A stretch of 64,000 nucleotides of DNA from Dyella flava (GCF_016904955.1 NZ_JADIKE010000038.1:124001-188000); one strand, 5' to 3'; positions 51,878-60,480 are shown, counted from the first letter of the stretch. The notes: generated from the letters alone by a model not told the origin. Numbers and translations are program-made.

Positions 51878-53833
51878 TTAAGGATGGCCCTCGCCACGCG
51901 ACGGCGCGGGCGCGCTTTCGCGTCCCCGTGGCGCACTTTGCGGATGCATCTCTTCTCCACCGCGTCCCTGTTGCTCGGGCCGCGCAAAATCCGGCCGCTG
52001 GTACGGCTGGTAGGAGGGATTGATCTCTGGCGGGCGCTGCTCGGGCACGTATTGGTGCGACCGTTCGGCCGTCTCAAACCGATCCTGTTCGGGATTTTCC
52101 TCACGCGGCGCATAGGATTGCGTGACCGGCTGATAGCGCGGGACCTGCTGCGCCGACTCGAAATGCGGCACTTGCGGCAGCGTGGCCGGACTCGACTCGG
52201 CGGCCTCCTGTTCGACCCGCTGTGGCGCGGATTGAGGTGGTGTAAAGCGCGGCTGCCGCACGATCTCCGCGCTGCCCACGACTTGCGCATGACTGCTGAC
52301 CGGCGTGCTGGGACGGACGCTAAGCACGCGCACATTGGAAGCAGGTTGCCCGGCGCTGACGGATGCGGTCGCCGATACCGCGGCCGCCGGCCGGCCGACC
52401 GCTACCACCTGGCGATTGAATCCCGCGGATGGCAACGACCGTCCATCGATCAGACGCGGCTGGCCGAAGCTGCTGGTGGTCGGACGTTGCAGCGCTGTCG
52501 GCGCGACCATCGATGCGGCGGCCAACTGCTGCGCGTTCACTTGCACCAGGTTGTTCTGCACATTGCGGGCACTGGCAAAGTTTTGTGCCGAGACGGCGGA
52601 CAACGCCTCCGGTGCATTGCGATACGCATAGGCATTGCCGGGCGCGGCACGTCCGATCTGATACAGGCCGTACTGATTGTGGATGGTGTCGATCAGCGCG
52701 GTTTGGTCGTTATAGCGGCCGACGCCGATGTTGGCGAGGTTCACGTTGGTGTAGTAATTGCGGGAAGCGTGATACCACGGGCTGTAGACGTCGCGCGGCC
52801 CGAGTGGGAACCAGCCCACCGGATGGCCGGCGCCCATGCCGACAAAGGCAACCAGGGCGGGCGCATAGATCGGGCGCACTTGCCGTGGTCCGGGTATCCA
52901 GCCCCACCGCTGGTGGATGAAGGCCCAGCGGCCATAGTGATAGGGCGCGAAACCCCAGGGTGCGTTGTCGATCCAGGTCCAGCCCCAGGGCCAGATCCAC
53001 GCCCAATGGCCGAAACGATAGGGCGCCCAGCCAAACCCGACCACCGCGGGATACCAGATGTCGCCGTAATCCTCGTCTTCTTCCCAACTGCCAGCGTTAT
53101 CCAGATCGTCGCCGCCAACCATGTCGTTGGAGACGTACTGGGCGCTGCTGTCGTTGGCTTCCTGGGTATCGCGATCGTTGCACCACAGATCGAAGGCATC
53201 GCCGCTCACGAAGTCGCTTACCGTGACATCGCTGAGGGTGGAGTTATTGAACTGGTAGCGGCGCCCGCTGTAGATCTCGCGTTGTGCGTTGTTCTCGCCG
53301 TATACCGTGGCCAGGCCGTCGCTGACGGCAACGGTGGTGGAATTGCCATCGCCGGGTACATCGACGCGGAAGCTACCGGGTTGGTCGATCACCACGGCGA
53401 GGGTCGGGGTGTCGATTTCATAAGTCGCCCCCTGATCAATGTTGCGCACCGTGATGTTCAAGCTGCCTCGGGGCAATTCGAACTGGCCGGTCTGGCCGTT
53501 GAGATTGAGAATGCCGATATCGCTCTGGCCATCGATACGCAGCGCGGCGCCGCCGAGATCCAGTTCGGCCCGGGAGTCGGGGCCGCTGGAAAGTTTGTCG
53601 CCATTGGTGAGCGGACGATTGACGTCGGCCGAGGTCCATTCGGTACTGCCTGCCGGCAGCAGGCCAAGGTCGCCATTGGCAATGGCAAGGCGTGCGACGC
53701 GTGGGGGTGGGTCATTCGCGTTGCTGTCCTGGCCGGCGTCCGATTGGGCGTAGGTCATGCCGGTGCAGATAAGCAACAAGAGGCTCAGGCCGATCTGCCA
53801 TGTACGCGAAAGGGATGCATTGAACACACGCAT
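51878..53833 (-). CDS. FecR/DUF6600 domain secreted protein
   Basis: 651-residue exported protein. Signal peptide (MRVFNASLSRTWQIGLSLLLLICTGMTYAQ). FecR-type beta domain over about residues 50-210 (ELDLGGAALRIDGQSDIGILN; SGRRYQFNN). Next, a block about 255-330 is extraordinarily aromatic, with about twelve Trp in some sixty residues (WAWIWPWGWTWID, RWGWIPGP), typical of DUF6600. The C-terminal 250 residues are Pro/Gln/Ser/Arg-rich and probably disordered. The family is secreted or envelope-associated with no assigned function. It stands alone between thiS and the tRNA region. Confidence 0.85.
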   Translation of the reverse strand: MRVFNASLSRTWQIGLSLLLLICTGMTYAQSDAGQDSNANDPPPRVARLAIANGDLGLLPAGSTEWTSADVNRPLTNGDKLSSGPDSRAELDLGGAALRIDGQSDIGILNLNGQTGQFELPRGSLNITVRNIDQGATYEIDTPTLAVVIDQPGSFRVDVPGDGNSTTVAVSDGLATVYGENNAQREIYSGRRYQFNNSTLSDVTVSDFVSGDAFDLWCNDRDTQEANDSSAQYVSNDMVGGDDLDNAGSWEEDEDYGDIWYPAVVGFGWAPYRFGHWAWIWPWGWTWIDNAPWGFAPYHYGRWAFIHQRWGWIPGPRQVRPIYAPALVAFVGMGAGHPVGWFPLGPRDVYSPWYHASRNYYTNVNLANIGVGRYNDQTALIDTIHNQYGLYQIGRAAPGNAYAYRNAPEALSAVSAQNFASARNVQNNLVQVNAQQLAAASMVAPTALQRPTTSSFGQPRLIDGRSLPSAGFNRQVVAVGRPAAAVSATASVSAGQPASNVRVLSVRPSTPVSSHAQVVGSAEIVRQPRFTPPQSAPQRVEQEAAESSPATLPQVPHFESAQQVPRYQPVTQSYAPREENPEQDRFETAERSHQYVPEQRPPEINPSYQPYQRPDFARPEQQGRGGEEMHPQSAPRGRESAPAPSRGEGHP

Positions 53834-54207
53834 GGGTCTGTCCGTGCGATACCGCGCGAAACGGTCGCGCTTCCGTTAGCGTCCGTGACTGTGTGGCGAT
53901 TATGTGCGCGATGCACAAGGGCCGGCATATGCCATACGTGGTGCCTGGGCAGGGTGATTCAGCCAACTGCTACCTGCGGTTCACCTTAGGGCCTGTTAGC
54001 ACTATTGGCGTAACCCGCGCCGGGTCTGTTTGCCCGCCATCCGGCGTCATCGCTCAGTCGTGTACCGACGTACACTCCCTCACTCTTTCTTGGCTGGCGC
54101 GCAAACAGCTCCCGGCGCGGGCCACGCCAATAGTGCTAACAGGCCCTAAAGGTTTCCAAAACCAGGATTCCAAAAGCCCCATTCGCCGGTTACCATCGCC
54201 GAACGTT
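53834..54207. other. Gene-free interval upstream of tRNA-Gly
   Basis: 374 bp without a gene on either strand. The right half is occupied by the long palindromic repeat at 53986-54149; the left part, next to the DUF6600 start, should contain that gene's promoter. Confidence 0.75.
53986..54149. repeat. Palindromic intergenic repeat, long form
   Basis: A 164-bp element whose ends form a perfect 26-bp inverted repeat (TTAGGGCCTGTTAGCACTAT... at 53986-54011 and its complement at 54124-54149). The interior is also palindromic: CCCGCGCCGGGTCTGTTTGC pairs imperfectly with GCAAACAGCTCCCGGCGCGG, and GTGTAC / GTACAC closes the centre. The whole can fold into one long hairpin. The short form lies at 727-780. 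Confidence 0.9.
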
Positions 54208-54281
54208 GCGGGTGTAGCTCAATGGTAGAGCTGTAGCTTCCCAAGCTACTGACGAGGGTTCGATTCCCTTCACCCGCTCCA
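54208..54281 (+). tRNA. tRNA-Gly (anticodon CCC)
   Basis: 74-nt cloverleaf with encoded CCA. Acceptor GCGGGTG pairs with the complementary 3' strand CACCCGC; the D arm is GCTC-AATGGTA-GAGC; the anticodon stem GTAGC / GCTAC encloses loop TTCCCAA, giving anticodon CCC for GGG; the T arm has GGTTCGATTCC. Closely resembles E. coli glyU. It begins 58 bp after the long palindromic repeat. Confidence 0.95.
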
Positions 54282-54334
54282 GATTCTTTCCGGCGCCCCA
54301 CCGAGATCTTCCAAACCCGACAGCGTGAGCTGAC

Positions 54335-54787
54335 ATGGCGGACATGATTACCCTCGGTTGGCGGGAGCGGCTGGCATTGCCCCAGTTCGGCATCCTTGCG
54401 CTCAAGGCCAAGCTCGATACCGGTGCACGCAGCAGTTCGCTGCATGTGGACGAGCTTGAAACCTTTACCCGTGATGGCGATACCTGGCTGCGTTTTGCCG
54501 TCGGCCTGGGGCGGCGTTCCGCACACAAGGTGCAATGCGAGGCGCCTGCCTGCGACCGGCGGGTGGTGGTCGATACCGGTGGCGGACGCAGCGAACGCTG
54601 GTTCATCCGCACCGAAGTCATGCTTGCCGGCGAGCGTTTCGAGGTTGACATGAATCTGACTGATCGCCGGCACATGCTATTCCCTATGCTATTGGGGCGT
54701 ACCGCATTGGTCGGACGCTTCGCCGTCAATCCCGCACTTTCCTACACCCTGCCCAAGCCCGCGCACACGATGGTCGATAAGCCATGA
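54335..54787 (+). CDS. RimK-associated retropepsin-like protein (annotated as ATP-dependent zinc protease family)
   Basis: 150-residue soluble protein with the DTGAR motif (about residues 28-32) typical of retropepsin-like aspartic proteases, followed by SSSLH. Databases often call this family ATP-dependent zinc protease on weak grounds; the visible motif argues for an aspartyl-type active site. It overlaps the rimK start by 4 bp (ATGA), so a functional link to RimK, such as processing of glutamate tails, is plausible but inferred. Confidence 0.88.
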   Translation: MADMITLGWRERLALPQFGILALKAKLDTGARSSSLHVDELETFTRDGDTWLRFAVGLGRRSAHKVQCEAPACDRRVVVDTGGGRSERWFIRTEVMLAGERFEVDMNLTDRRHMLFPMLLGRTALVGRFAVNPALSYTLPKPAHTMVDKP

Positions 54788-55701
54788 AAATTGCCATCCT
54801 CTCGCGCAACACGCGCTTGTATTCCACGCAGCGCCTGGTTGAAGTGGCGCGTGAACGAGGCCATGTGGTGCGTGTGCTCGATCCGCTGCGCTGCTACGTG
54901 CGCATCGCGCCGGGTGAAGTAAAGATTCGTTACAAGGGCAAGACCTTGCACGATATCGATGCGGCGATCCCGCGCATCGGCACCTCCAGTACGTTCTACG
55001 GCACCGCGGTGCTACGCCAGCTGGAGATGATGGGGGTGTATACGCCCAACTCCTCCGATGCGGTGCTGCGTGCGCGCGACAAATTGCGCTGCCTGCAGAT
55101 TCTTGCTGCGAAAGGATTGGACATGCCGGTGACAGTCTTTGGGGACAACCCGGATGACACCACCGACGTGCTGGAAATGCTCGGCGAGCCGCCGCATGTG
55201 ATCAAACTCAACGAAGGCAGCCAGGGTACCGGCGTGGTACTCGCAGAAAAGCGCAGCGCCTCGCAAAGCGTGGTGGAAGCGTTCCGCGGCTTGTACGCCA
55301 ATTTCCTGGTACAGGAGTTCATCGCCGAGGCCAAGGGCTCCGACCTGCGTTGTTTCGTGGTCGGTGGACAAGTGGTGGCGGCGATGCAGCGCGACGCAGT
55401 GCCCGGCGAGTTCCGCGCCAACCTGCACCGCGGCGGCAGCGCGGTAGCGGCCAAGCTGACCGCCGACGAAAAACGCATCGCCGTGAGTGCCGCGCAGGCG
55501 CTTGGGCTGGGGATCGCCGGTGTCGACCTGCTGCGCTCCAATCGCGGTCCGCTGGTCTTGGAAGTGAACGCATCGCCCGGCCTGGAAGGGATCGAGGCGG
55601 CCACGGGCGTGAACGTGTCCGAGTACATCATCAAGCATCTCGAACGGAACGCAGGCAAGGGTGCAAAACGCGAAAAGGAGAATGGGGAGAGGTCAAAGTG
55701 A
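54784..55701 (+). CDS. rimK: RimK-family ribosomal protein S6 glutamate ligase
   Basis: 305-residue ATP-grasp ligase that adds glutamate residues to the C terminus of ribosomal protein S6 in E. coli. The MKIAILSRNTRLYSTQRLVE opening, the HVIKLNEGSQGTGVVLAE loop (about 138-155) and the LVLEVNASPGLEGIE motif near the C terminus (Mg/ATP site, about 258-272) are diagnostic. The last dozen residues are Lys/Glu/Arg-rich and differ from E. coli. Coupled to the retropepsin-like gene. Confidence 0.93.
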   Translation: MKIAILSRNTRLYSTQRLVEVARERGHVVRVLDPLRCYVRIAPGEVKIRYKGKTLHDIDAAIPRIGTSSTFYGTAVLRQLEMMGVYTPNSSDAVLRARDKLRCLQILAAKGLDMPVTVFGDNPDDTTDVLEMLGEPPHVIKLNEGSQGTGVVLAEKRSASQSVVEAFRGLYANFLVQEFIAEAKGSDLRCFVVGGQVVAAMQRDAVPGEFRANLHRGGSAVAAKLTADEKRIAVSAAQALGLGIAGVDLLRSNRGPLVLEVNASPGLEGIEAATGVNVSEYIIKHLERNAGKGAKREKENGERSK

Positions 55702-56026
55702 CCCGCCTTATTCACTCGATTGTTGCCCGTTAACCCAGCAGTGAGTACGAGTTAACTGTCGCGTAACCCCCCCACCCCTATAAAGGATCCACTGTTTGTT
55801 TGCTCGCCACTTCAATCGCAAGGTCCGGTGACAGCAGACGACGGTATCGGGGCAGTAGCTTCAGCCCGGATGTAGCGACGTAAGGTCGCGGCGTCCGGGC
55901 TTTTTCTTTGGGCGCTGGATAAAGCGCCACCTGCCGTTCAGTATTCCGCTTAACATTTGCCGGGCGCAGTCGTTAAGCTTGTGCCTCCTGCGGCCGTCTG
56001 TGCCGGCTGCGTAGCGGGAGAGACGC
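55702..56026. other. Gene-free interval between rimK and the response regulator
   Basis: 325 bp with no gene. It contains a TATAAA box at about 55779 in a C-rich setting and the terminator hairpin at 55863-55906. The right end (about 55950-56026) should hold the promoter of the two-component operon. Confidence 0.6.
55863..55906 (+). terminator. Two-tier hairpin with T-run downstream of rimK
   Basis: Outer stem AGCCCGGA / TCCGGGCT with an inner stem GCGAC / GTCGC, then TTTTTC. It lies 161 bp after the rimK stop and can act as a Rho-independent terminator. Confidence 0.75.
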
Positions 56027-56713
56027 ATGCGCGTTCTGGTGATTGAAGACAACAGCGATATTGCGACCAACATCGGCGACTATCTGGAAGATCGCGGCCA
56101 TGTGGTGGATTTCGCCGGAGATGGCGTTACTGGCCTGCATTTGGCGGTCGTGCACGAGTTCGACGTGATCGTGCTGGACCTGACCCTGCCCGGCATGGAC
56201 GGCCTGGATGTGGCCCGCAAACTGCGCCACGAAGCCCACAAGCAGACGCCGGTGCTGATGCTGACCGCCCGCGATGCCCTGGAGCAGAAGCTCACCGGCT
56301 TCGAATCCGGCGCCGATGACTACATGACCAAGCCCTTTGCCCTGCAGGAGCTGGCGGCCCGTCTGGAAGTGCTGGCGCGCCGTGGCAAGGGCCCCCAGAG
56401 CCGAGTACTGAAGGTCGCCGACCTCACCTATAACCTGGACACCCTTACGGTGACCCGCGAAGGCAAGTCGATCCAGCTCAACCCGATCGGCCTGAAGCTG
56501 CTGCAGGCATTGATGGAGGCCAGCCCTTCGGTCGTCACGCGCCAGGATCTGGAGCAGAAGGTGTGGGGCGAGGAGCTGCCCGACAGCGACAGCCTGCGTG
56601 TGCACATCCACGGCCTGCGTGCCGCGATCGACAAGCCGTTCGAGAAGGCGTTGATCCACACCAGACACGGCATCGGTTACCGCATGGTCGATCCGGATGC
56701 AGTCCAGGCGTAA
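56027..56713 (+). CDS. OmpR/PhoP-family response regulator
   Basis: 228-residue regulator: receiver domain with phospho-acceptor Asp51 (VLDLTLPGMDGL) and a conserved Lys in MTKPF, then a winged-helix DNA-binding domain (about residues 130-225) with the RVHIHGLRAAIDKP recognition region and HTRHGIGYRM end. The PhoP-like pattern is general, and the regulon cannot be named from this sequence. It overlaps the kinase gene by 17 bp. Confidence 0.92.
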   Translation: MRVLVIEDNSDIATNIGDYLEDRGHVVDFAGDGVTGLHLAVVHEFDVIVLDLTLPGMDGLDVARKLRHEAHKQTPVLMLTARDALEQKLTGFESGADDYMTKPFALQELAARLEVLARRGKGPQSRVLKVADLTYNLDTLTVTREGKSIQLNPIGLKLLQALMEASPSVVTRQDLEQKVWGEELPDSDSLRVHIHGLRAAIDKPFEKALIHTRHGIGYRMVDPDAVQA

Positions 56714-57986
56714 GCTGCGATTTCGCCTCATTGTTTCGTTCGCGCTGTTTGGATTTGGCCTCAGCGCGTTGTTTGCCATGGCGTCGTTGTATGTGCGTGC
56801 CAAGGTGGAAGACCAGCTTGTCGCGGCAGCCTTGCAGAGCGACGTCGATCAGGCGGTCGACAAGACGCTTAGCAACCAACCGGCTCAATCCGAGCTGATC
56901 GAGGCGTGGATCAAGAGCGACCGCACGCTCTACAAAATGCCGCTGGGCTGGCAGAACCTCGATACCGGCGTCCACGACATGTATGACGTGGATGCCGGTG
57001 GCCGTACCAGGCACTACAAGCTTGCGGTGCGGCGCAAAGACGGCGTCATCGGTTTTGAGCGCTATGACATCAGCCGGGAAGATCTCGGCAAACGCCAGCT
57101 GATTACTGCGCTGGGTGCGGCAGTGATCTTGTTCAGCCTGCTCTCGCTGGCGATCGGCTTGTGGCTGTCACGCAAAGTGCTCAAGCCGGTAAGCGAACTG
57201 GCACGGCGCCTGCGCGATTTTCGCAAGACCGGACGGGCCGAATTGCTGGCGCCCCATTTCGCCGACGACGAAGTGGGTGAGCTGGCGCAGGCACTCGATG
57301 AATACTCCACCCGCCTGACGGCGATCGTCGAGCGCGACCGCGAATTCAACTCCGACGTCAGCCATGAATTGCGCACGCCCTTGGCAGTGATTTCGAGCAC
57401 CACCGAACTCTTGCAAGGCTCGCCCGATCTTACCGACAAGCTGCGCGAACGCCTCAAGCGCATCGAGCGCGCGTCGCGTCAGGCGACCGAGCTGATCGAG
57501 GCGCTGTTGCTGCTTTCTCGCGCCGAACGGCGCGGGCCGACGCGTGGCGAAACGACCGAGGTCGCCAAAGTTGCCGCCGATGTCATCGAAAGCCAGCGGC
57601 CGCAAGTGCGCGATAAGCCGGTGGAGATCGAGCTGATCGAAAACAGCCCGGTCAGCGTCAATGCGCCGGCATCGGTGCTGGCGGTGGCGCTCACCAACAT
57701 CATCGGCAACGCCATCAAATACACGCTGGAAGGCAACGTCACCGTGCAGGTGGAGAGTGGCCGTATCGATGTGATCGATACCGGCCCGGGCATCAAGCCG
57801 GAAGATGCCGAACGCCTGTTCCAGCGCGGTGTTCGCGGCGAAGGCGCGGGTGGCAGCGGTGCAGGCCTGGGTCTGGCGATCGTGCGCCGCCTGTGCGAAC
57901 TGTATGGCTGGGATGTGTCGATCAGGCCGCGCACCGATGCCAACGGTGCGATCGCCAGCATCGTGTTCGAGCGCGAAGCACGTTGA
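56697..57986 (+). CDS. Sensor histidine kinase, PhoQ/QseC-like architecture
   Basis: 429-residue inner-membrane kinase. Two membrane helices (about residues 9-34 and 141-163) enclose a small periplasmic domain; a HAMP domain follows. The dimerisation H-box has phospho-acceptor His223 (SHELRTPL), and the ATP-binding domain carries NIIGNAIKYT (N box), DTGPGIKP (G1) and GAGLGLAIV (G2). Starts within the response regulator gene (17-bp overlap), so the pair is translationally coupled. Signal unknown. Confidence 0.92.
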   Translation: MQSRRKLRFRLIVSFALFGFGLSALFAMASLYVRAKVEDQLVAAALQSDVDQAVDKTLSNQPAQSELIEAWIKSDRTLYKMPLGWQNLDTGVHDMYDVDAGGRTRHYKLAVRRKDGVIGFERYDISREDLGKRQLITALGAAVILFSLLSLAIGLWLSRKVLKPVSELARRLRDFRKTGRAELLAPHFADDEVGELAQALDEYSTRLTAIVERDREFNSDVSHELRTPLAVISSTTELLQGSPDLTDKLRERLKRIERASRQATELIEALLLLSRAERRGPTRGETTEVAKVAADVIESQRPQVRDKPVEIELIENSPVSVNAPASVLAVALTNIIGNAIKYTLEGNVTVQVESGRIDVIDTGPGIKPEDAERLFQRGVRGEGAGGSGAGLGLAIVRRLCELYGWDVSIRPRTDANGAIASIVFEREAR

Positions 57987-58005
57987 TTCAATGAGTTGAT
58001 GTGGT

Positions 58006-58037
58006 TTGGGTTACCCGGACTTGCCGGGGTAGCCCAA
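58006..58037. terminator. Hairpin between the kinase gene and sdaA
   Basis: Stem TTGGGTTACCCGG / CCGGGGTAGCCCAA with one or two mismatches and a short ACTTG-like loop, in the 59 bp between convergent genes. It shares the TTGGGTTA / TAGCCCAA flavour of repeats A and B but is not the same element. No long T-run, so terminator function is moderate. Confidence 0.5.
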
Positions 58038-58045
58038 CCGACTTC

Positions 58046-59428
58046 TCAGCACTCGATCACGTTGACGGCGAGGCCGCCGCGCGAGGTTTCCTTGTACTTG
58101 TCCTTCATGTCGCGACCGGTGTCGCGCATGGTCTTGATCACCTTGTCGAGCGAAACGCGGTGCTTGCCATCGCTCTTCAACGCCATGCGGCTGGCGTTGA
58201 TGGCTTTGACCGAACCCATCGCATTGCGCTCGATGCATGGAATCTGCACCAGGCCGCCGATCGGATCGCAGGTCAGACCCAGATTGTGTTCCATGCCGAT
58301 CTCGGCAGCGTTCTCGATCTGCCACACGCTGCCGCCGAGCGCAGCGGTGAGCCCACCGGCCGCCATCGAGCAGGCCACGCCGACTTCGCCCTGGCAGCCC
58401 ACTTCCGCACCGGAAATGGAAGCGTTCTCCTTGTAGAGAATGCCAATGGCCGCCGCGGTGAGCAGGAAATCGATCACGCCGTTTTCGTCGGACTTCGGGC
58501 AGAAGCGGTGGTAGTAGTGCAATACGGCCGGCACAATGCCCGCGGCGCCATTGGTCGGCGCGGTGACCACGCGGCCGCCGGCGGCATTTTCTTCGTTGAC
58601 GGCCAGCGCGTAGAGATTGACCCAGTCCAGAATCGTCAGTGGATCCTTGAGTGCGGCTTCGGGCTGGTTGCGCAATTCGGCGGCCATCGCCGGTGCGCGG
58701 CGCGCCACCTTCAAGCCTCCCGGCAGCACGCCCGGTGAGCGCAAGCCGCGCTCGACACAGCCTTGCATGGCCTTCCAGATATTGAGCAGACCGCTACGAA
58801 TATCCGCTTCACTGCGCCACACCTTTTCGTTTTCCAGCATCAATTGGGCGATGGTCAGGCCGTGCTGTTCGCACAGCGCCAGCAACTGATCACCGCTTTC
58901 GAACGGGTAGGGCTGTTCGGTGGTATCCGCGACGATACGGTCTTCCGCCGCCTCATCGTGATTGACGACGAAGCCGCCACCCACCGAGTAATAGTCGCGT
59001 GTGGCCAATTCATTGCCATCGGCGTCGTAAGCGGAGAAGCGCATGCCATTGGTGTGGAATGGCAGCTTCTGGCGCTTGTTGAAGATCAGGTCTTGCTTCT
59101 CGTCGAAATCGATCTCGTGCTTGCCGAGGACCCGGATGCGATGCGTGGTACGGATGCGCTTGAGAATGTCCGGGATGTGGTCCGGATCGACCGTATCGGG
59201 ATGTTCTCCCTCGAAGCCCAGCAACACGGCTTTGTCCGTGCCGTGCCCGCGACCGGTCATGGCCAGCGATCCATACAACTCCGCGCGCACGCGCACGACC
59301 TTGTCGAGTACGCCTTTCTCTTCCAGCCAGCGCTCGGAGAAACGCGCCGCCGCGCGCATCGGGCCAACGGTATGCGAGGACGACGGACCAATGCCGATCT
59401 TGAAAATGTCGAAAGCGCTGACAGCCAT
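58046..59428 (-). CDS. sdaA: L-serine ammonia-lyase (iron-sulfur type)
   Basis: 460-residue enzyme that deaminates L-serine to pyruvate. The SSSHTVGPM motif (about residues 16-24) and the Cys-containing segments GCQGEVGVACSMAAGG and CDPIGGLVQIPCIERNA hold the likely [4Fe-4S] ligands and active-site region. It is the single-chain form with alpha and beta domains fused, normal in length (E. coli SdaA 454). Convergent with the kinase gene and divergent from the glutaredoxin-like gene. Confidence 0.95.
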   Translation of the reverse strand: MAVSAFDIFKIGIGPSSSHTVGPMRAAARFSERWLEEKGVLDKVVRVRAELYGSLAMTGRGHGTDKAVLLGFEGEHPDTVDPDHIPDILKRIRTTHRIRVLGKHEIDFDEKQDLIFNKRQKLPFHTNGMRFSAYDADGNELATRDYYSVGGGFVVNHDEAAEDRIVADTTEQPYPFESGDQLLALCEQHGLTIAQLMLENEKVWRSEADIRSGLLNIWKAMQGCVERGLRSPGVLPGGLKVARRAPAMAAELRNQPEAALKDPLTILDWVNLYALAVNEENAAGGRVVTAPTNGAAGIVPAVLHYYHRFCPKSDENGVIDFLLTAAAIGILYKENASISGAEVGCQGEVGVACSMAAGGLTAALGGSVWQIENAAEIGMEHNLGLTCDPIGGLVQIPCIERNAMGSVKAINASRMALKSDGKHRVSLDKVIKTMRDTGRDMKDKYKETSRGGLAVNVIEC

Positions 59429-59504
59429 GGGTGCACTGCGATATCGGGGACGAAGTAGCTATTCTACGCGTGCCTTCCTTCCAGGGCAGTCTATTCGCTG
59501 ACGT

Positions 59505-59750
59505 ATGGCCGAATTTGTGCTCTATCAACGGGACTATTGCCACCTGTGCGATCAGGCCCTGGCGGTACTGGCGCAGGCGCGTGCGCCGGACTTTGACAGT
59601 ATCTGGGTGGACGATAGCGTGGAGCTGGCCGCGCGCTATGGCACGCGTGTGCCGGTGCTGCGGGACCTGCGCGACGGGCGGGAACTGGACTGGCCGTTCG
59701 ATGCGGTGCAGGTATCGCGCTGGATGAGCGACGGGGCGCAGGCTGGATGA
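59505..59750 (+). CDS. Glutaredoxin-like family protein
   Basis: 81-residue thioredoxin-fold protein. MAEFVLYQRDYCHLCDQAL has the redox motif Cys12-x-x-Cys15; the RVPVLRDLRDGRELDWPFD segment holds the cis-Pro of the fold. This is the short DUF836/glutaredoxin-like family found widely in proteobacteria, with disulfide reductase function presumed. Starts 76 bp from sdaA on the opposite strand. Confidence 0.9.
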   Translation: MAEFVLYQRDYCHLCDQALAVLAQARAPDFDSIWVDDSVELAARYGTRVPVLRDLRDGRELDWPFDAVQVSRWMSDGAQAG

Positions 59751-59779
59751 CGCTGCGCCAGCCCAAGCCCTGTTTGCCA

Positions 59780-60049
59780 TCAATGCGTCTGCGCGCGCTC
59801 TACGCTGACTTCACTCTGCGCCACTGCATCCACCAGGCCGGCAATCTGAAAACTCAGATCACCAAACAGCTGCCCGATCAGGCTGCGGCGGACGAAATGG
59901 ATGACGTCGTTTTCGCCATTCGTGCTGGCTGTGCCGGCGAGTTGCGCCATCAGCAGAAGATGGTCGCGGAGCATGCGTAGTTCGTAGAAGTGTTCTTCGG
60001 ATAGCAGGTAGCTACGCGCGATGGGCGCGGTGTGGGTGGGCTTGTTCAT
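59780..60049 (-). CDS. XAC0095-like small protein
   Basis: 89-residue protein: MNKPTHTAPIARSYLLSEEHFYELRMLRDHLLLMAQLAG and an amphipathic helical remainder. The YLLSEEHFYELRMLRDHL pattern resembles the XAC0095 family of small Xanthomonadales-restricted proteins of unknown function. No membrane segment or catalytic motif. It is convergent with the glutaredoxin-like gene. Family call from recollection only. Confidence 0.7.
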   Translation of the reverse strand: MNKPTHTAPIARSYLLSEEHFYELRMLRDHLLLMAQLAGTASTNGENDVIHFVRRSLIGQLFGDLSFQIAGLVDAVAQSEVSVERAQTH

Positions 60050-60480
60050 GGGCCTGTTCCATTAGGTTAGGTCGCCCGCGCATTGCACGCGGGCGAAGGG
60101 ACTGCAGGAAAAAATCCTGCTCGTTTCAGCGGAATGTGCCTCTTCCGCTTGGACGATTACCCACTTGGGCCCGACGCTATGCAGTCTGCATGGCGCTGAA
60201 GTAGGACTAATACCGGCTTGGCGGGGTCACGCGTAGGCGTGCATGCCGTAAGATCGAGAGTAACCATTGCTAACTGCCTTTGAGTTGGTTTTGGCCAGCG
60301 GATCGTTTGGGCTGCAATCCCAGGCGATCCGCGCTACTTCAGTCACGTCGGGCGTGTCGTGTTCATCACTGGCGATGGGCACGCCCGACCTATTCAAGAT
60401 CGCATAAGTACGACGCGGGTGGGGCGAAAGGGCGCGAAATTTTTGGCGACGGGAAATTTGTCGCAATTGCGACGCTTTGG

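Noticed and set aside
51809..53989. 726-codon plus-strand frame opposite the DUF6600 gene
   Set aside because: The minus-strand product has a signal peptide, FecR domain and the aromatic block. The plus frame lacks any domain.
54335..54787. True zinc protease
   Set aside because: No HExxH or other zinc motif is seen; the DTGA segment suggests an aspartyl-type fold instead.
60227..60466. 79-residue minus-strand reading frame in the repeat-rich interval
   Set aside because: It has no recognisable domain, no good ribosome binding site and crosses small hairpins. Chance frames of this size are common in GC-rich DNA.
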